Source: UBA6115 sp050953005 (GTDB lineage Bacteria > Bacillota > Clostridia > Christensenellales > Aristaeellaceae). From it: a stretch of DNA of 64,000 bases. A model generated the notes under the pieces. It saw only the letters and a list, made by a program, of their open reading frames with translations. It had not been told where the DNA came from and made no database searches. The stretch is taken from positions 1-64,000 of the forward strand of contig JBMNLV010000011.1 in the NCBI GenBank assembly GCA_050953005.1, given 5' to 3'. Positions 54,500-62,735 of this stretch are shown in pieces. The number at the start of each line of letters is the position of its first letter. The stretch's first letter is position 1. A program made the position numbers and the translations under genes.

Positions 54500-55096
54500 T
54501 TACTGACTGTACAGATTGTTTGCCCGGATATAGTCAGCGACCGGCGCGGGCACCAGGATGTCCGTTGGCTGTCCGGCGCGCAGCTGCTCACGAACCTGCG
54601 TGGAGGAGATGTCAGGCCCGGGTTCTGACAGCAGGACGGTTTCCAGGCCATAATCGGCGAACAGCTTGCGCTGCAGCCACCGGGTTTCCTCCGGGCTGTC
54701 GCCTGGCCGCAGCGCGATGATCATCCGGCACAGCGTCGCGACTTTCCAAGCGGTCTTCCAGGTCGGAAATTGCTTCAGGGTGTCAGAGCCCACGATGAAA
54801 AAAAGCTCCCTGTTGGGCGCCTGGGCGCGCAGCTGCTCCAGGGTGTCCACGGTATAGGTGGTGCCCTGCCGGCGCAGCTCCATGTCAGAGGCCTCAAAGC
54901 CTTCCTGATTGTCAATGGCAAGCTTGACCATAGCGAGGCGGTCCGCCCCCGGTGTGCCCGGCAGCTTGTGGGGCGGGTCACCGTCCGGTAAAAACAGCAC
55001 GCGGTCCAGGCGGGCTTCACGCATCGCGCTGCGCGCGATGAACAGGTGTCCCCGGTGGATGGGGTCAAAGGTACCGCCCATGATGCCCAGTCGCAT
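54500..55096 (-). CDS. nadD: Nicotinate-nucleotide adenylyltransferase
   Basis: Enzyme of 198 residues that converts nicotinate mononucleotide and ATP to deamido-NAD in the cytoplasm. It shows the nucleotidyltransferase motif GGTFDPIHRGHL, the PPHK motif (DGDPPHKLPG), the GSDTLKQFPTW block and the C-terminal ISSTQVRE. Length is normal. It is divergent from nadE, with the promoters of both in the 140-bp gap. With nadE and pncB it gives the Preiss-Handler route from nicotinate to NAD in one place. The usual companions obgE, yqeK and rsfS are missing here. Confidence 0.96.
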   Translation of the reverse strand: MRLGIMGGTFDPIHRGHLFIARSAMREARLDRVLFLPDGDPPHKLPGTPGADRLAMVKLAIDNQEGFEASDMELRRQGTTYTVDTLEQLRAQAPNRELFFIVGSDTLKQFPTWKTAWKVATLCRMIIALRPGDSPEETRWLQRKLFADYGLETVLLSEPGPDISSTQVREQLRAGQPTDILVPAPVADYIRANNLYSQ

Positions 55097-55236
55097 GGCT
55101 GCCTCCTCCGAAAGTAGATACCTGTAGTATAAAGAAAACGCGGCGTTTTTTCCACCGCGGCTTGAACAAGGCCGCCCCTTGGCTTATTATGGTATCGTAC
55201 GATAAGAGCTGTGCGGACGGCGGAAAGCGGAGGAAA

Positions 55237-57060
55237 ATGACAGACAGCCTTCGGGTCATGGCCTGTGACCTGGCCTTTGGCGCGCCGGGGGATGTCCATA
55301 CCAACACCCGGGCCATCCTGGAGCGCGTGGAGCAGGCTAGGGGCCGGGGCATGAAGGTGCTGCTGCTGCCGGAACTGTGCCTGTCCGGCGAGTGCGGCGA
55401 TATGTTCCGCCAACAGGTGCTGCTGGATGCCTGCCGGGAGGGCGCGCAGGAGATCGCCCGTGCCAGCGGGAGCCTGTTGGCGGTCTTTGGCGTGCCGCTG
55501 CTGCAGGCCGCGCCCGGCGGAAGATTGTATAACGCGCTGGCGGTGGCCTGCGATGGCCGGTTGCTGGGCTTTGTGGTCAAGGCGGATTTGCCCAAAACGC
55601 AAAAGGCAATATTTGACGCGGATTGTCCGGAGAAGGTCTGCTGGCAGGACCGGACGCTGCCTGTTTTCAGGGATGGCCTGGTTCCGCTGCGCGCGCTGGG
55701 TTTGCCCGGCACGGCGCTGGTCGGCTTTGGCGATGAGCGCTGGCCCCTGAACCCGCAGGAGGGTTTGCATCGCCATGAGGCGGTGCTGCTGGCCTTTGGG
55801 CGCCCGGCGGCAGCCGGGCGGATCTATCCGGTTTTCCCGCTGGAAGAGGGGTGGTTTGCGCGGATTGGTTGCCTGGCCTATGCCAACGCCGGCGCGGCGC
55901 AGTCCACCACGGACCGGGTCTACCCCGGGGACGCGGCGGTTTTTGTCAATGGGTGTCTGCGTGATTATGCCCCGGCGTTTTCATCCGGCGCCGCGAGCAT
56001 TTATCCCGGGACAAAGCATACAGCGCACCCCTACAGATCATTTTATGGCGAGCCCGATCCGCGGATGCCCTACGCGCCGCTGCAGGCTGATGTGCGCGCC
56101 TCCTGGTGCCGGGACTGCCTGGAGATCGCCGCCCGGGGCCTGGCCGCCCGCATGCGCCGCATCGGCAGCAAGGTCCTGACCCTGGGCGTTTCCGGCGGGC
56201 TGGACAGCGCCATGGCGCTGCTGACCGCGAAACGCGCGATTGATATCCTCGGCCTGCCGCTGGAAGCGATTTACGCCTATTCCCTGCCCGCGCTGGGCAG
56301 CTCGCAGCGCACCCGCGATAACGCGGTGCGCCTGATGGCGGCGCTGGGCCTGCCCGCCCGGGAAATTGACCTGTGCGCCAGCGTCCGGCAACATTTTAGG
56401 GACATTGGCCAGGACGAGCGTGTCCACGATGCCGCCTATGAGAATGCCCAGGCCCGGGAGCGCACCCAGGTGCTGATGGACCTGGCCAACCGATTGGGCG
56501 GGCTGATGGTAGGCAGCGGGGACCTGAGCGAGCTGGCGCTGGGCTTTACCACCTTTGGCGGCGACCACATGAGCATGTATGGCGTCAACGCCGGGCTGTA
56601 CAAGACCGCCATCCGGCTGATCCTGCGCCGGTATGCGCAGGACACGGACAGCCCCTTGCTGCGGGATACCCTCAGGGACATCCTGAACACTCCGGTGTCC
56701 CCGGAGCTGGTGCCCGCCAGGGACGGGCGTATCACGCAGAAAACCGAGGATATCCTGGGCCCCTACGAGCTGAACGATTTTTTCCTGCATGCCCTGCTGG
56801 GCATGAACAGGAGCCCCGGGCAAACGCTGGAGGACGCCCTGACCGCCTTTGCGGGCGAATACAGCCGAAAGGACCTGCTGGAGCGCCTGCGCGCCTTTTA
56901 CCGGCGTTTCTTCCGCAATCAGTTCAAGCGCAACTGCCTGCCCGACGGCCCGGCGGTGCTGGGCGTTTCACTTTCCCCCCGGGGCGGCTTCTCCTTGCCG
57001 TCCGATTTTTCTGCCGGTCTATGGCTCAAGGAGCTTGACCGACTGGACCAGAAAGGATAG
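55237..57060 (+). CDS. nadE: NAD+ synthase, glutamine-dependent type
   Basis: Protein of 607 residues from ATG 55237 (GGAGG upstream); it amidates deamido-NAD. The N-terminal nitrilase-like domain (1-280) has Glu46 in LLPELCLSG and Lys115 in FVVKADLPK. The nucleophile block, normally C-E-D-x-W, appears as GFGDERW (about 163-169) with no cysteine. The synthetase domain (about 300-600) is intact: LGVSGGLDSAMALL (ATP pyrophosphatase loop), GSGDLSELALGF and ELVPARDGRITQKTED. The glutaminase half may be inactive, making the enzyme ammonia-dependent. It lies 3 bp before pncB. Confidence 0.92.
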   Translation: MTDSLRVMACDLAFGAPGDVHTNTRAILERVEQARGRGMKVLLLPELCLSGECGDMFRQQVLLDACREGAQEIARASGSLLAVFGVPLLQAAPGGRLYNALAVACDGRLLGFVVKADLPKTQKAIFDADCPEKVCWQDRTLPVFRDGLVPLRALGLPGTALVGFGDERWPLNPQEGLHRHEAVLLAFGRPAAAGRIYPVFPLEEGWFARIGCLAYANAGAAQSTTDRVYPGDAAVFVNGCLRDYAPAFSSGAASIYPGTKHTAHPYRSFYGEPDPRMPYAPLQADVRASWCRDCLEIAARGLAARMRRIGSKVLTLGVSGGLDSAMALLTAKRAIDILGLPLEAIYAYSLPALGSSQRTRDNAVRLMAALGLPAREIDLCASVRQHFRDIGQDERVHDAAYENAQARERTQVLMDLANRLGGLMVGSGDLSELALGFTTFGGDHMSMYGVNAGLYKTAIRLILRRYAQDTDSPLLRDTLRDILNTPVSPELVPARDGRITQKTEDILGPYELNDFFLHALLGMNRSPGQTLEDALTAFAGEYSRKDLLERLRAFYRRFFRNQFKRNCLPDGPAVLGVSLSPRGGFSLPSDFSAGLWLKELDRLDQKG

Positions 57061-57063
57061 ATT

Positions 57064-58503
57064 ATGCAACAAAACCTGATCATGCTCACAGACCTGTACC
57101 AGCTGACCATGCTATATGGCTACCACAAGCACGGGATTGACAACCGCCGGGCCGTGTTCACGATGTTCTTCCGGGACGCGCCCGGGCTGAATTACGCGAT
57201 CATGGCCGGCAACGAGCAGTTCCGGGAGTATATCCGGAACCTGCATTTCGGGGAGGCGGACATCGCCTACCTGGACAGCCTGAAGCAGTTTGACCGGGAT
57301 TTTCTGGACAGCCTCAGGGATTTCCGCTTTACCGGGGATATCGATATCATCCCCGAGGGCACCGTCGTCTTTCCCGGCGAGCCCATCGTGCGCGTGGACG
57401 CGCCCCTTGCTCAGGCCCAGTTGATTGAAACCACCCTGCTGAACCTGGTCGGCCATCAAAGCCTGATCGCCACCAAGGCCAACCGTGTCGCCCGCGCGGC
57501 CGCGCCCGGCCGGGTGATGGAATTCGGCCTGCGCCGCGCGCAGGGGCCGGACGCCGGCGTGCTGGGCGCGCGCGCCGCCTTTATCGGCGGGTGCACCTCC
57601 ACCTCAAACGTGCTGGCCGGGCAGCGCTTCGGCATCCCGGTATCCGGCACCCACGCGCACAGCTGGGTGATGAGCTTTGGCAGCGAGCTGGAGGCCTTCC
57701 GCGCCTACGCGGACTGCTTTCCGGACAACGCGCTGCTGCTGGTGGACACCTATGACTCCCTTGCTTCCGGCGTGCCCCATGCCATCAGGGTGTTCAAGGA
57801 GCTGCGCGCCCGGGGGCACAAACCCCTGGGCATCCGCCTGGACTCGGGCGACCTGGCCTACCTGAGCATCCAGGCGCGCAGGATGCTGGATGAGGCCGGC
57901 TTCCCTGAGGCCATCATCTGCGCCAGCAACGACCTGGATGAGTTTATCATCCGTGATGTGAAGCAGCAGGGCGCGCGGATTGACCTGTGGGGCGTGGGCA
58001 CCAAGCTGATCACCAGCGCGGACCGCTCGGCATTTGGCGGGGTCTACAAGATGAACGCGCTGCAGACGCAGGGGCAGCTGGCGCCCAAGATCAAATTATC
58101 GGATAACCCGGTCAAGGTGACCCTGCCCGGGCGGCAGGAACTGTACCGGCTGTATGACGCGCAGGGGATGGCGGTGGCCGACCTGATCACCCTGGATGAT
58201 GAAATCATTGATGAAAGCCAGCCGCTGACCATTTTTGACCCGCAGGACACCTGGAAAAGAATGACGCTGAGTGATTATACCGCCAAAAAGCTGCTGACGC
58301 CCTTCATCCGGGGCGGGCAGCCCGTGGGCGCGCTGCCCGCGCTCAAACAGATCCAGGAATACCGCGCGCAGGACGAAAAGACCATTTGGGAGCAGCACCT
58401 GCGCCTGGTCAACCCCGCCGCCTTCAAGGTGGACTGGTCCGACCGGCTGTGGCAGCTGCGCCACCGCATGCTGCACAAAAGGGAAGAAGAGGGTACGGTA
58501 TAA
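57064..58503 (+). CDS. pncB: Nicotinate phosphoribosyltransferase
   Basis: Enzyme of 479 residues that makes nicotinate mononucleotide from nicotinate, PRPP and ATP. Conserved blocks include LTDLYQLTMLYGYHKHG at the N-terminus, EFGLRRAQGPD, GTHAHSWVMSF with the phosphorylated-histidine region, GIRLDSGDLAYLS for PRPP binding, and DLWGVGTKLITS. ATG 57064 has AAAGGA upstream, and the gene is three bases after nadE, so the two are co-transcribed. Product flows from PncB to NadD (encoded divergently) to NadE. Confidence 0.96.
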   Translation: MQQNLIMLTDLYQLTMLYGYHKHGIDNRRAVFTMFFRDAPGLNYAIMAGNEQFREYIRNLHFGEADIAYLDSLKQFDRDFLDSLRDFRFTGDIDIIPEGTVVFPGEPIVRVDAPLAQAQLIETTLLNLVGHQSLIATKANRVARAAAPGRVMEFGLRRAQGPDAGVLGARAAFIGGCTSTSNVLAGQRFGIPVSGTHAHSWVMSFGSELEAFRAYADCFPDNALLLVDTYDSLASGVPHAIRVFKELRARGHKPLGIRLDSGDLAYLSIQARRMLDEAGFPEAIICASNDLDEFIIRDVKQQGARIDLWGVGTKLITSADRSAFGGVYKMNALQTQGQLAPKIKLSDNPVKVTLPGRQELYRLYDAQGMAVADLITLDDEIIDESQPLTIFDPQDTWKRMTLSDYTAKKLLTPFIRGGQPVGALPALKQIQEYRAQDEKTIWEQHLRLVNPAAFKVDWSDRLWQLRHRMLHKREEEGTV

Positions 58504-58555
58504 GACTTATTCTAAGCTTAGATGGAAAAATAGAAAAACTATGAGGTAAGATAAT

Positions 58556-59395
58556 ATGATGCAAATCATTTCAAAACTTTCCGAGGATAAAATTTCAAAA
58601 TTTCTACAGGAGTTTTATGATTATTTCAAAACAGGATATGAATTTGAAGAATTTTTGAAAGAATATTTATTGAAAATGGGACTTGATGAAGTAGAAATCA
58701 CTCAACGTTCCAAAGATAACGGCGTAGATCTGAAAGCTATACGCAAAGGAGTAGGTGACTTCAGCGATATAGATATTACTCATTATTATGTGCAAGCAAA
58801 GAGATATTCACCTCAAAGAAAAGTGAATGTGACGAAGATTCGGGAATTAAAAGGAACCATACCTTTTGGATATAAGGGGATGATGATTACGACATCAGAT
58901 TTCACAGAGGATGCGGTAGCGGAATCATCCAATGATCAATCAAAGCCGGTCATTTTAATCAATGGAAAAGCATTGATAATGAGTTGTATTGAAAATGAGA
59001 TTGGATTTGTTTTTAAACCCATTTTTAGTAAAAGACAAATGGATTTATTTCTAAATAAAAACCATGTAAAAAGTTCTGACAATGTCGTTGCTAATGAAAA
59101 AGCATCTCTTAATGATGCTGTAGAAAAAAAGATCACAGCAAATGATATACGTTCAAGGATTGTTTCTATTCCATCATCTATTATGAAACAAATAAGCGAA
59201 GAAATAAGTAGTGTTAACATAATAGTTAATAATGAAAAAAAGTATACATTTATTATTGTGCGAGGAAGGAATTATTTAGGCGGAGTAACAAAGTTTTTGA
59301 GAGACTACAACATGCTTTCTGATGATAATGTAATATTTCCTAAATTATGCAAATGGATTTATAATGCTGAGGATAAGTTAATTAGTGTCTGCTGA
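58556..59395 (+). CDS. Mrr-like restriction endonuclease, 3' end altered by IS
   Basis: Protein of 279 residues with an Mrr_cat-type PD-(D/E)XK domain (about 25-140). GYEFEEFLKEYLLKMG opens it; RSKDNGVDLKAI provides the aspartate, YYVQAKRYSPQRKV the Q-A-K catalytic motif, and MMITTSDFTEDAVAESS the closing block. Mrr-type enzymes cut modified foreign DNA. The rest (about 140-279) is unassigned. Insertion of the second IS copy replaced the natural end: removal of the IS would restore KLYIED after DKLI instead of the present SVC. The gene is very AT-rich beside GC-rich pncB, so it is recent cargo. Activity may be retained. Confidence 0.8.
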   Translation: MMQIISKLSEDKISKFLQEFYDYFKTGYEFEEFLKEYLLKMGLDEVEITQRSKDNGVDLKAIRKGVGDFSDIDITHYYVQAKRYSPQRKVNVTKIRELKGTIPFGYKGMMITTSDFTEDAVAESSNDQSKPVILINGKALIMSCIENEIGFVFKPIFSKRQMDLFLNKNHVKSSDNVVANEKASLNDAVEKKITANDIRSRIVSIPSSIMKQISEEISSVNIIVNNEKKYTFIIVRGRNYLGGVTKFLRDYNMLSDDNVIFPKLCKWIYNAEDKLISVC

Positions 59396-61019
59396 ACAAC
59401 TCCAAACACAAGACAAATCCACATCTTCCGGCCATTTTCTGGTATCATGTGTGCAAGGATAATTGCAGAAAGCACGCAAAACCCTTGCACTTGAACTGGA
59501 GATGAAACGGTATGTACGAGAAGAAAGCACGCCAGGCGACCTTTTTTGAAGACGCGACGCTGTTTGGTGGCGTCAGGCTGAATTCCGAGAACAGATGGGT
59601 AAGGATGTCGGAGCTCATCCCCTGGGAAGTCTTTGAGGAGCGGTATGCTGCACTGTTTAGCAACCCCCGGGAGGGGAAGCCGGCAAAGTCGGCCCGGATG
59701 GCCATCGGCTCTTTGATTATCAAGAAGCGCTATGGTTTTTCAGATGAGGACACGGTGGAAGAGATCCGGGAGAACCCCTATCTGCAGTACTTCCTGGGGT
59801 TTGCGGAATATACCAACGTCAGGCCCTTTGACCCCAGCGTGATGACGTGGTTTCGGGAGCGGATCACGCCGGAGATGTTGTCAGAGTTGAATGACTATGT
59901 GATTGGCCGTAAAAAGGTGAAAGCAGAAAAGGAGCCTGGTTCCGATGACGACAATCATGATGACGCTGACAGTGAGGGAGGAGGCCCGGTCAACCGAGGG
60001 ACGCTGATCCTGGACGCGACCTGTGTTCCGCAGAACATCCGTTTTCCCACCGATGCTTCGCTGCTCAACGAAGGGCGGGAGCTGCTGGAAGGGATGATTG
60101 ATACAGCGCACAAGGCAGGCGCAACGGAAGGTAATAAGCCCAGAACCTACCGGAACCTGGCCAGGCGGGACTGGCTGCGGTTTGCCCGGGACCGGAAACC
60201 AACGCGCAAGAAGATTCGCAAAGCGATTCGTCAGCAGCTGGGCTATGTCAAACGGAACCTCGGTTATCTGGAAGCCATCCTGAGCAAATATCCGGACGCG
60301 CTGAGCGCAAAGGAGCTGGAGCGCATGGCAGTGATCCAGCTGCTGTACGCGCAGCAGCAGGAGATGTATGACAGCAATACGCACCGGGTGGATGACCGGA
60401 TTGTAAGCCTGCACCAGCCCTGGGTGCGACCGATTGTTCGGGGCAAGGCGGCAGTGTCGGTGGAGTTCGGTGCGAAGGTGGCGCTGAGCCTGAGCGATGG
60501 CTATGCGAGGATTGAGGAAATCTCGTGGGATGCCTTCAACGAAAGCAAAACACTGATGGCTTCGATGGAGCGATACAAGGAGCAAACGGGCCACTATCCG
60601 GAGCGGGGACTGGTAGACAGGATCTACCGAACGAGGGAGAATCTCACCTGGTGCAGGGAGCGTGGCATCCGGTTGAATGGTCCCAAACTGGGACGACCAC
60701 CCAAAGACCGACAGGTGTATGAGGAAGCGCTGGCACTGGAGCGACAGGAGTCAGGAGAGCGGAGTCATATTGAGGGATGTATCGGTGTTTGCAAGCGCCG
60801 ATATGGGCTTGATCTGGTGATGATGCGGCAGAAACACACCAGCGAGGTGGACATTCATGCCGCCATCCTGACCCGGAACCTGTTCAGGCGGCTGAGGCTC
60901 TACATTTGGCTCTTTTTGGCAGCGCTATTTCGCCGGTCGGAAAGCACAAAAACAGACACGCCGGTACCGTTGGCGTGCCTGTGTGGCTGAATTGTTGGTT
61001 ATTCAGGAGACACTAATTA
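59379..61019 (+). mobile_element. IS5-superfamily insertion sequence, copy 2
   Basis: The element spans 59385-61013 (1629 bp), the same length as copy 1 but in the opposite orientation. It has the same imperfect terminal inverted repeats (GTGTCTGCTGAACAACT and GTGTCTCCTGAATAACC inward). The flanks share TAATTA at 59379-59384 and 61014-61019, a probable target duplication one base shorter than that of copy 1. It sits in the last codons of the Mrr-like gene. Confidence 0.92.
59512..60990 (+). CDS. DDE transposase (DUF772 / IS5-IS1182 type), copy 2
   Basis: Transposase of 492 residues with the same predicted protein as the copy at 18064-19542: DUF772-type N-terminus, first catalytic aspartate in ILDATCVPQ, C-terminal ERSHIEGCIG with the glutamate. 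Complete and preceded by GGAGATGAAACGGT at the usual distance. Identity of two distant copies indicates recent transposition. Confidence 0.9.
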   Translation: MYEKKARQATFFEDATLFGGVRLNSENRWVRMSELIPWEVFEERYAALFSNPREGKPAKSARMAIGSLIIKKRYGFSDEDTVEEIRENPYLQYFLGFAEYTNVRPFDPSVMTWFRERITPEMLSELNDYVIGRKKVKAEKEPGSDDDNHDDADSEGGGPVNRGTLILDATCVPQNIRFPTDASLLNEGRELLEGMIDTAHKAGATEGNKPRTYRNLARRDWLRFARDRKPTRKKIRKAIRQQLGYVKRNLGYLEAILSKYPDALSAKELERMAVIQLLYAQQQEMYDSNTHRVDDRIVSLHQPWVRPIVRGKAAVSVEFGAKVALSLSDGYARIEEISWDAFNESKTLMASMERYKEQTGHYPERGLVDRIYRTRENLTWCRERGIRLNGPKLGRPPKDRQVYEEALALERQESGERSHIEGCIGVCKRRYGLDLVMMRQKHTSEVDIHAAILTRNLFRRLRLYIWLFLAALFRRSESTKTDTPVPLACLCG

Positions 61020-61237
61020 AATTATATATAGAGGACTAGCTGATAGCAAAAAGCATAATCATGACCGAACAATTATAATCTTAAGATAATCACTTATTGG
61101 ACCGTTCCAAAACATGGTGATTGGGCTACTTACGTTACAAAGTAGCACGGTAATTGCTCTCCGTAAATACCACGAAATATTATAAGATACATCAGATCAG
61201 AAAAATGTTACCTCTCCGCCTGCTCCCCTTCCTGTGG
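61014..61237. other. AT-rich gap after second IS
   Basis: 224 bp containing the original 3' end of the Mrr-like gene (AAATTATATATAGAGGACTAG) and no other recognisable feature. Confidence 0.5.
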
Positions 61238-61642
61238 CTACTCGTTCGCGGCGCCCTCATCCTCCCGGGAATCGGCCTCCGGCTGTGATGTTTGCTCCTG
61301 GATGCTTTTATTTTTGAGTTCCTGCACCATGGCGTCCACCACCTCACGCTGCTCGCCGCTCAGCTCATGCAGCTGGGCGGCCAGCGACTTCAGGCGCTGG
61401 GTCTCCCTGCGCACGCGCTCCTTCAGGTCAGCCTCAGAGATGGCTCCTTTTACTTTTTCAAAGGCCTTTTCGCCCGCGTCCACCACGGACTGGACAGCCT
61501 TCTCTCCCTTGTCAGCCAGGTTTTTGGCCTGTTCGCTGCCGGCAAATTTCACGATGGCGTCCCGGGATTTCTCCACGGTATCGGCGATGGCGCCGATGCC
61601 GGCCATCACGATCCTCTTGATTTTGTCTTCCCATTGTTCCAT
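61238..61642 (-). CDS. Small helical protein, function unknown
   Basis: Protein of 134 residues from ATG 61642, with AAGGAGG upstream. It is almost wholly charged amphipathic helix (EKSRDAIVKFAGSEQAKNLA, EKAFEKVKGAISEADLKERV) with an acidic, Gln-rich tail. No signal or membrane segment. The pattern recalls phasin- or apolipoprotein-like helical proteins, but there is no diagnostic motif and I do not assign a function. It appears monocistronic. Confidence 0.6.
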   Translation of the reverse strand: MEQWEDKIKRIVMAGIGAIADTVEKSRDAIVKFAGSEQAKNLADKGEKAVQSVVDAGEKAFEKVKGAISEADLKERVRRETQRLKSLAAQLHELSGEQREVVDAMVQELKNKSIQEQTSQPEADSREDEGAANE

Positions 61643-61810
61643 TGCGCTGCCTCCTTGCATACAATTGATCTATATTGAATATACCCGCAAGCGCGCCCGC
61701 GGTATGGTTTTTATCGAATTTTTACAAATGAAACCCCTGGCGGCATGCAATCGGGCAACACAAAGCGCCGGGCGGCGCCCGGCGGGATGTCTGCGCCAAG
61801 GGGGCGTTTT

Positions 61811-61971
61811 ATACTGATATAAAGCTTGTTTGCATCCAAAGCGGCGAGGGGTTTTATTGGCCTGCAAGGAAAGAAACCGATGGCGCAGCCCGGAGCTGCG
61901 TTGAGGTTGACTGGCACAGCAGGGCGATCAAAGACCCGGCGCGACGATGCAATAAAGATTGGAATCAGTAT
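61811..61971. repeat. Possible MITE-like element of about 161 bp
   Basis: ATACTGATATAAAGC...TTTGCATC on the left (61811-61836) mirrors GATGCAATAAAG...GGAATCAGTAT on the right (61946-61971). The outer eight bases and an inner GATGCA/TGCATC are exact inverted repeats. The interior is non-coding. The right half resembles the short element at 52149-52181, and ATACTGATAT also occurs at 28916-28925. The right end touches the stop codon of the TrmH-family gene. Confidence 0.4.
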
Positions 61972-62735
61972 TACCGCCCGTCCCGCAGCAGCGCGTCATA
62001 GATCATCAGCCCGGCTGCCACCGCGGCGTTGAGCGATTCCGCGCCGCCGGGCTGGGGCAGCCTGAGGCGAAAATCCGCCCGGTCCAGCAGGTCCCGGTCC
62101 AGCCCGGCGCCCTCGTTGCCCACCAGCAGGCAGACCTTGTCCCCGAAGGGAGGATGCTCAAAGTAAGGGGCGCCGTTCAGATCCCCGGCCACCACGCGGT
62201 GTCCCGGCAGCGCGTCCAGTGCCTGCACAAGGTCCGCCACGGCATAAACCGGCACGCGGAACACCGCGCCCATGGAGGCGCGCACAGCCTTGGGCGAGAA
62301 GGGATCCGCGCAGCCCGGGTCCACCAGCAGGCCGTCAAAGCCCGCGGCGTCCAATGTGCGCAGGATGGTGCCTACATTACCAGGATCCTGCAAACGGTTA
62401 AGCGCCATCAGGCGCGGCCCCGCCTCTGGCAGCGCGGAGGCGGCGGGCAGGGGACATACAGCGATGCAGCCCTGGGGCGTCTTGCTGTCGGCCAGGGCGG
62501 CGATCACCTGGACGCTGACGGCGATCACCTGAGCGCCCGTGTCCTGCCAAGCGGCGAAGCGGCTGAGCTGATCCTTATCCAGCAGCAGGGTGCGTGCCTG
62601 GCCGGCCTTGACGGCCTCGGCGCATAAATGCTCGCCCTCGGCCAGGAAAAGGCCGTGCGCGCGCCGCCCGGACGGATTTTTAAGCTGCCGCCACTGCTTG
62701 ATGAGCGGGTTGGCAGTGCTGGTGATGACGGTCAC
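61971..62735 (-). CDS. TrmH/SpoU-family RNA methyltransferase
   Basis: SAM-dependent RNA 2'-O-ribose methyltransferase of 254 residues. A SpoU_sub_bind-like N-terminus (STANPLIKQWRQLKNPSGRR and GLFLAEGEHLCAEAV) is followed by the trefoil-knot domain. That domain has motif 1 ALNRLQDPGNVGTILRTLDA, motif 2 LLVGNEGAGLD and motif 3 LPQPGGAESLNAAVAAGLMIYDAL. The GTG at 62735, overlapping the previous stop as GTGA, is preferred over the ATG at 62756 inside the upstream gene. The target (23S rRNA or tRNA nucleotide) cannot be specified. Confidence 0.9.
   Translation of the reverse strand: MTVITSTANPLIKQWRQLKNPSGRRAHGLFLAEGEHLCAEAVKAGQARTLLLDKDQLSRFAAWQDTGAQVIAVSVQVIAALADSKTPQGCIAVCPLPAASALPEAGPRLMALNRLQDPGNVGTILRTLDAAGFDGLLVDPGCADPFSPKAVRASMGAVFRVPVYAVADLVQALDALPGHRVVAGDLNGAPYFEHPPFGDKVCLLVGNEGAGLDRDLLDRADFRLRLPQPGGAESLNAAVAAGLMIYDALLRDGR

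Noticed and set aside
59881..60594. Long open frames antisense to the transposase genes
   Set aside because: They mirror the transposase codons in both IS copies and have no initiation signals.
18041..61013. Composite transposon bounded by the two IS copies
   Set aside because: Each copy has its own flanking duplication (GAATATA, TAATTA) and the 41 kb between includes ordinary housekeeping genes. Independent insertions explain the data better.
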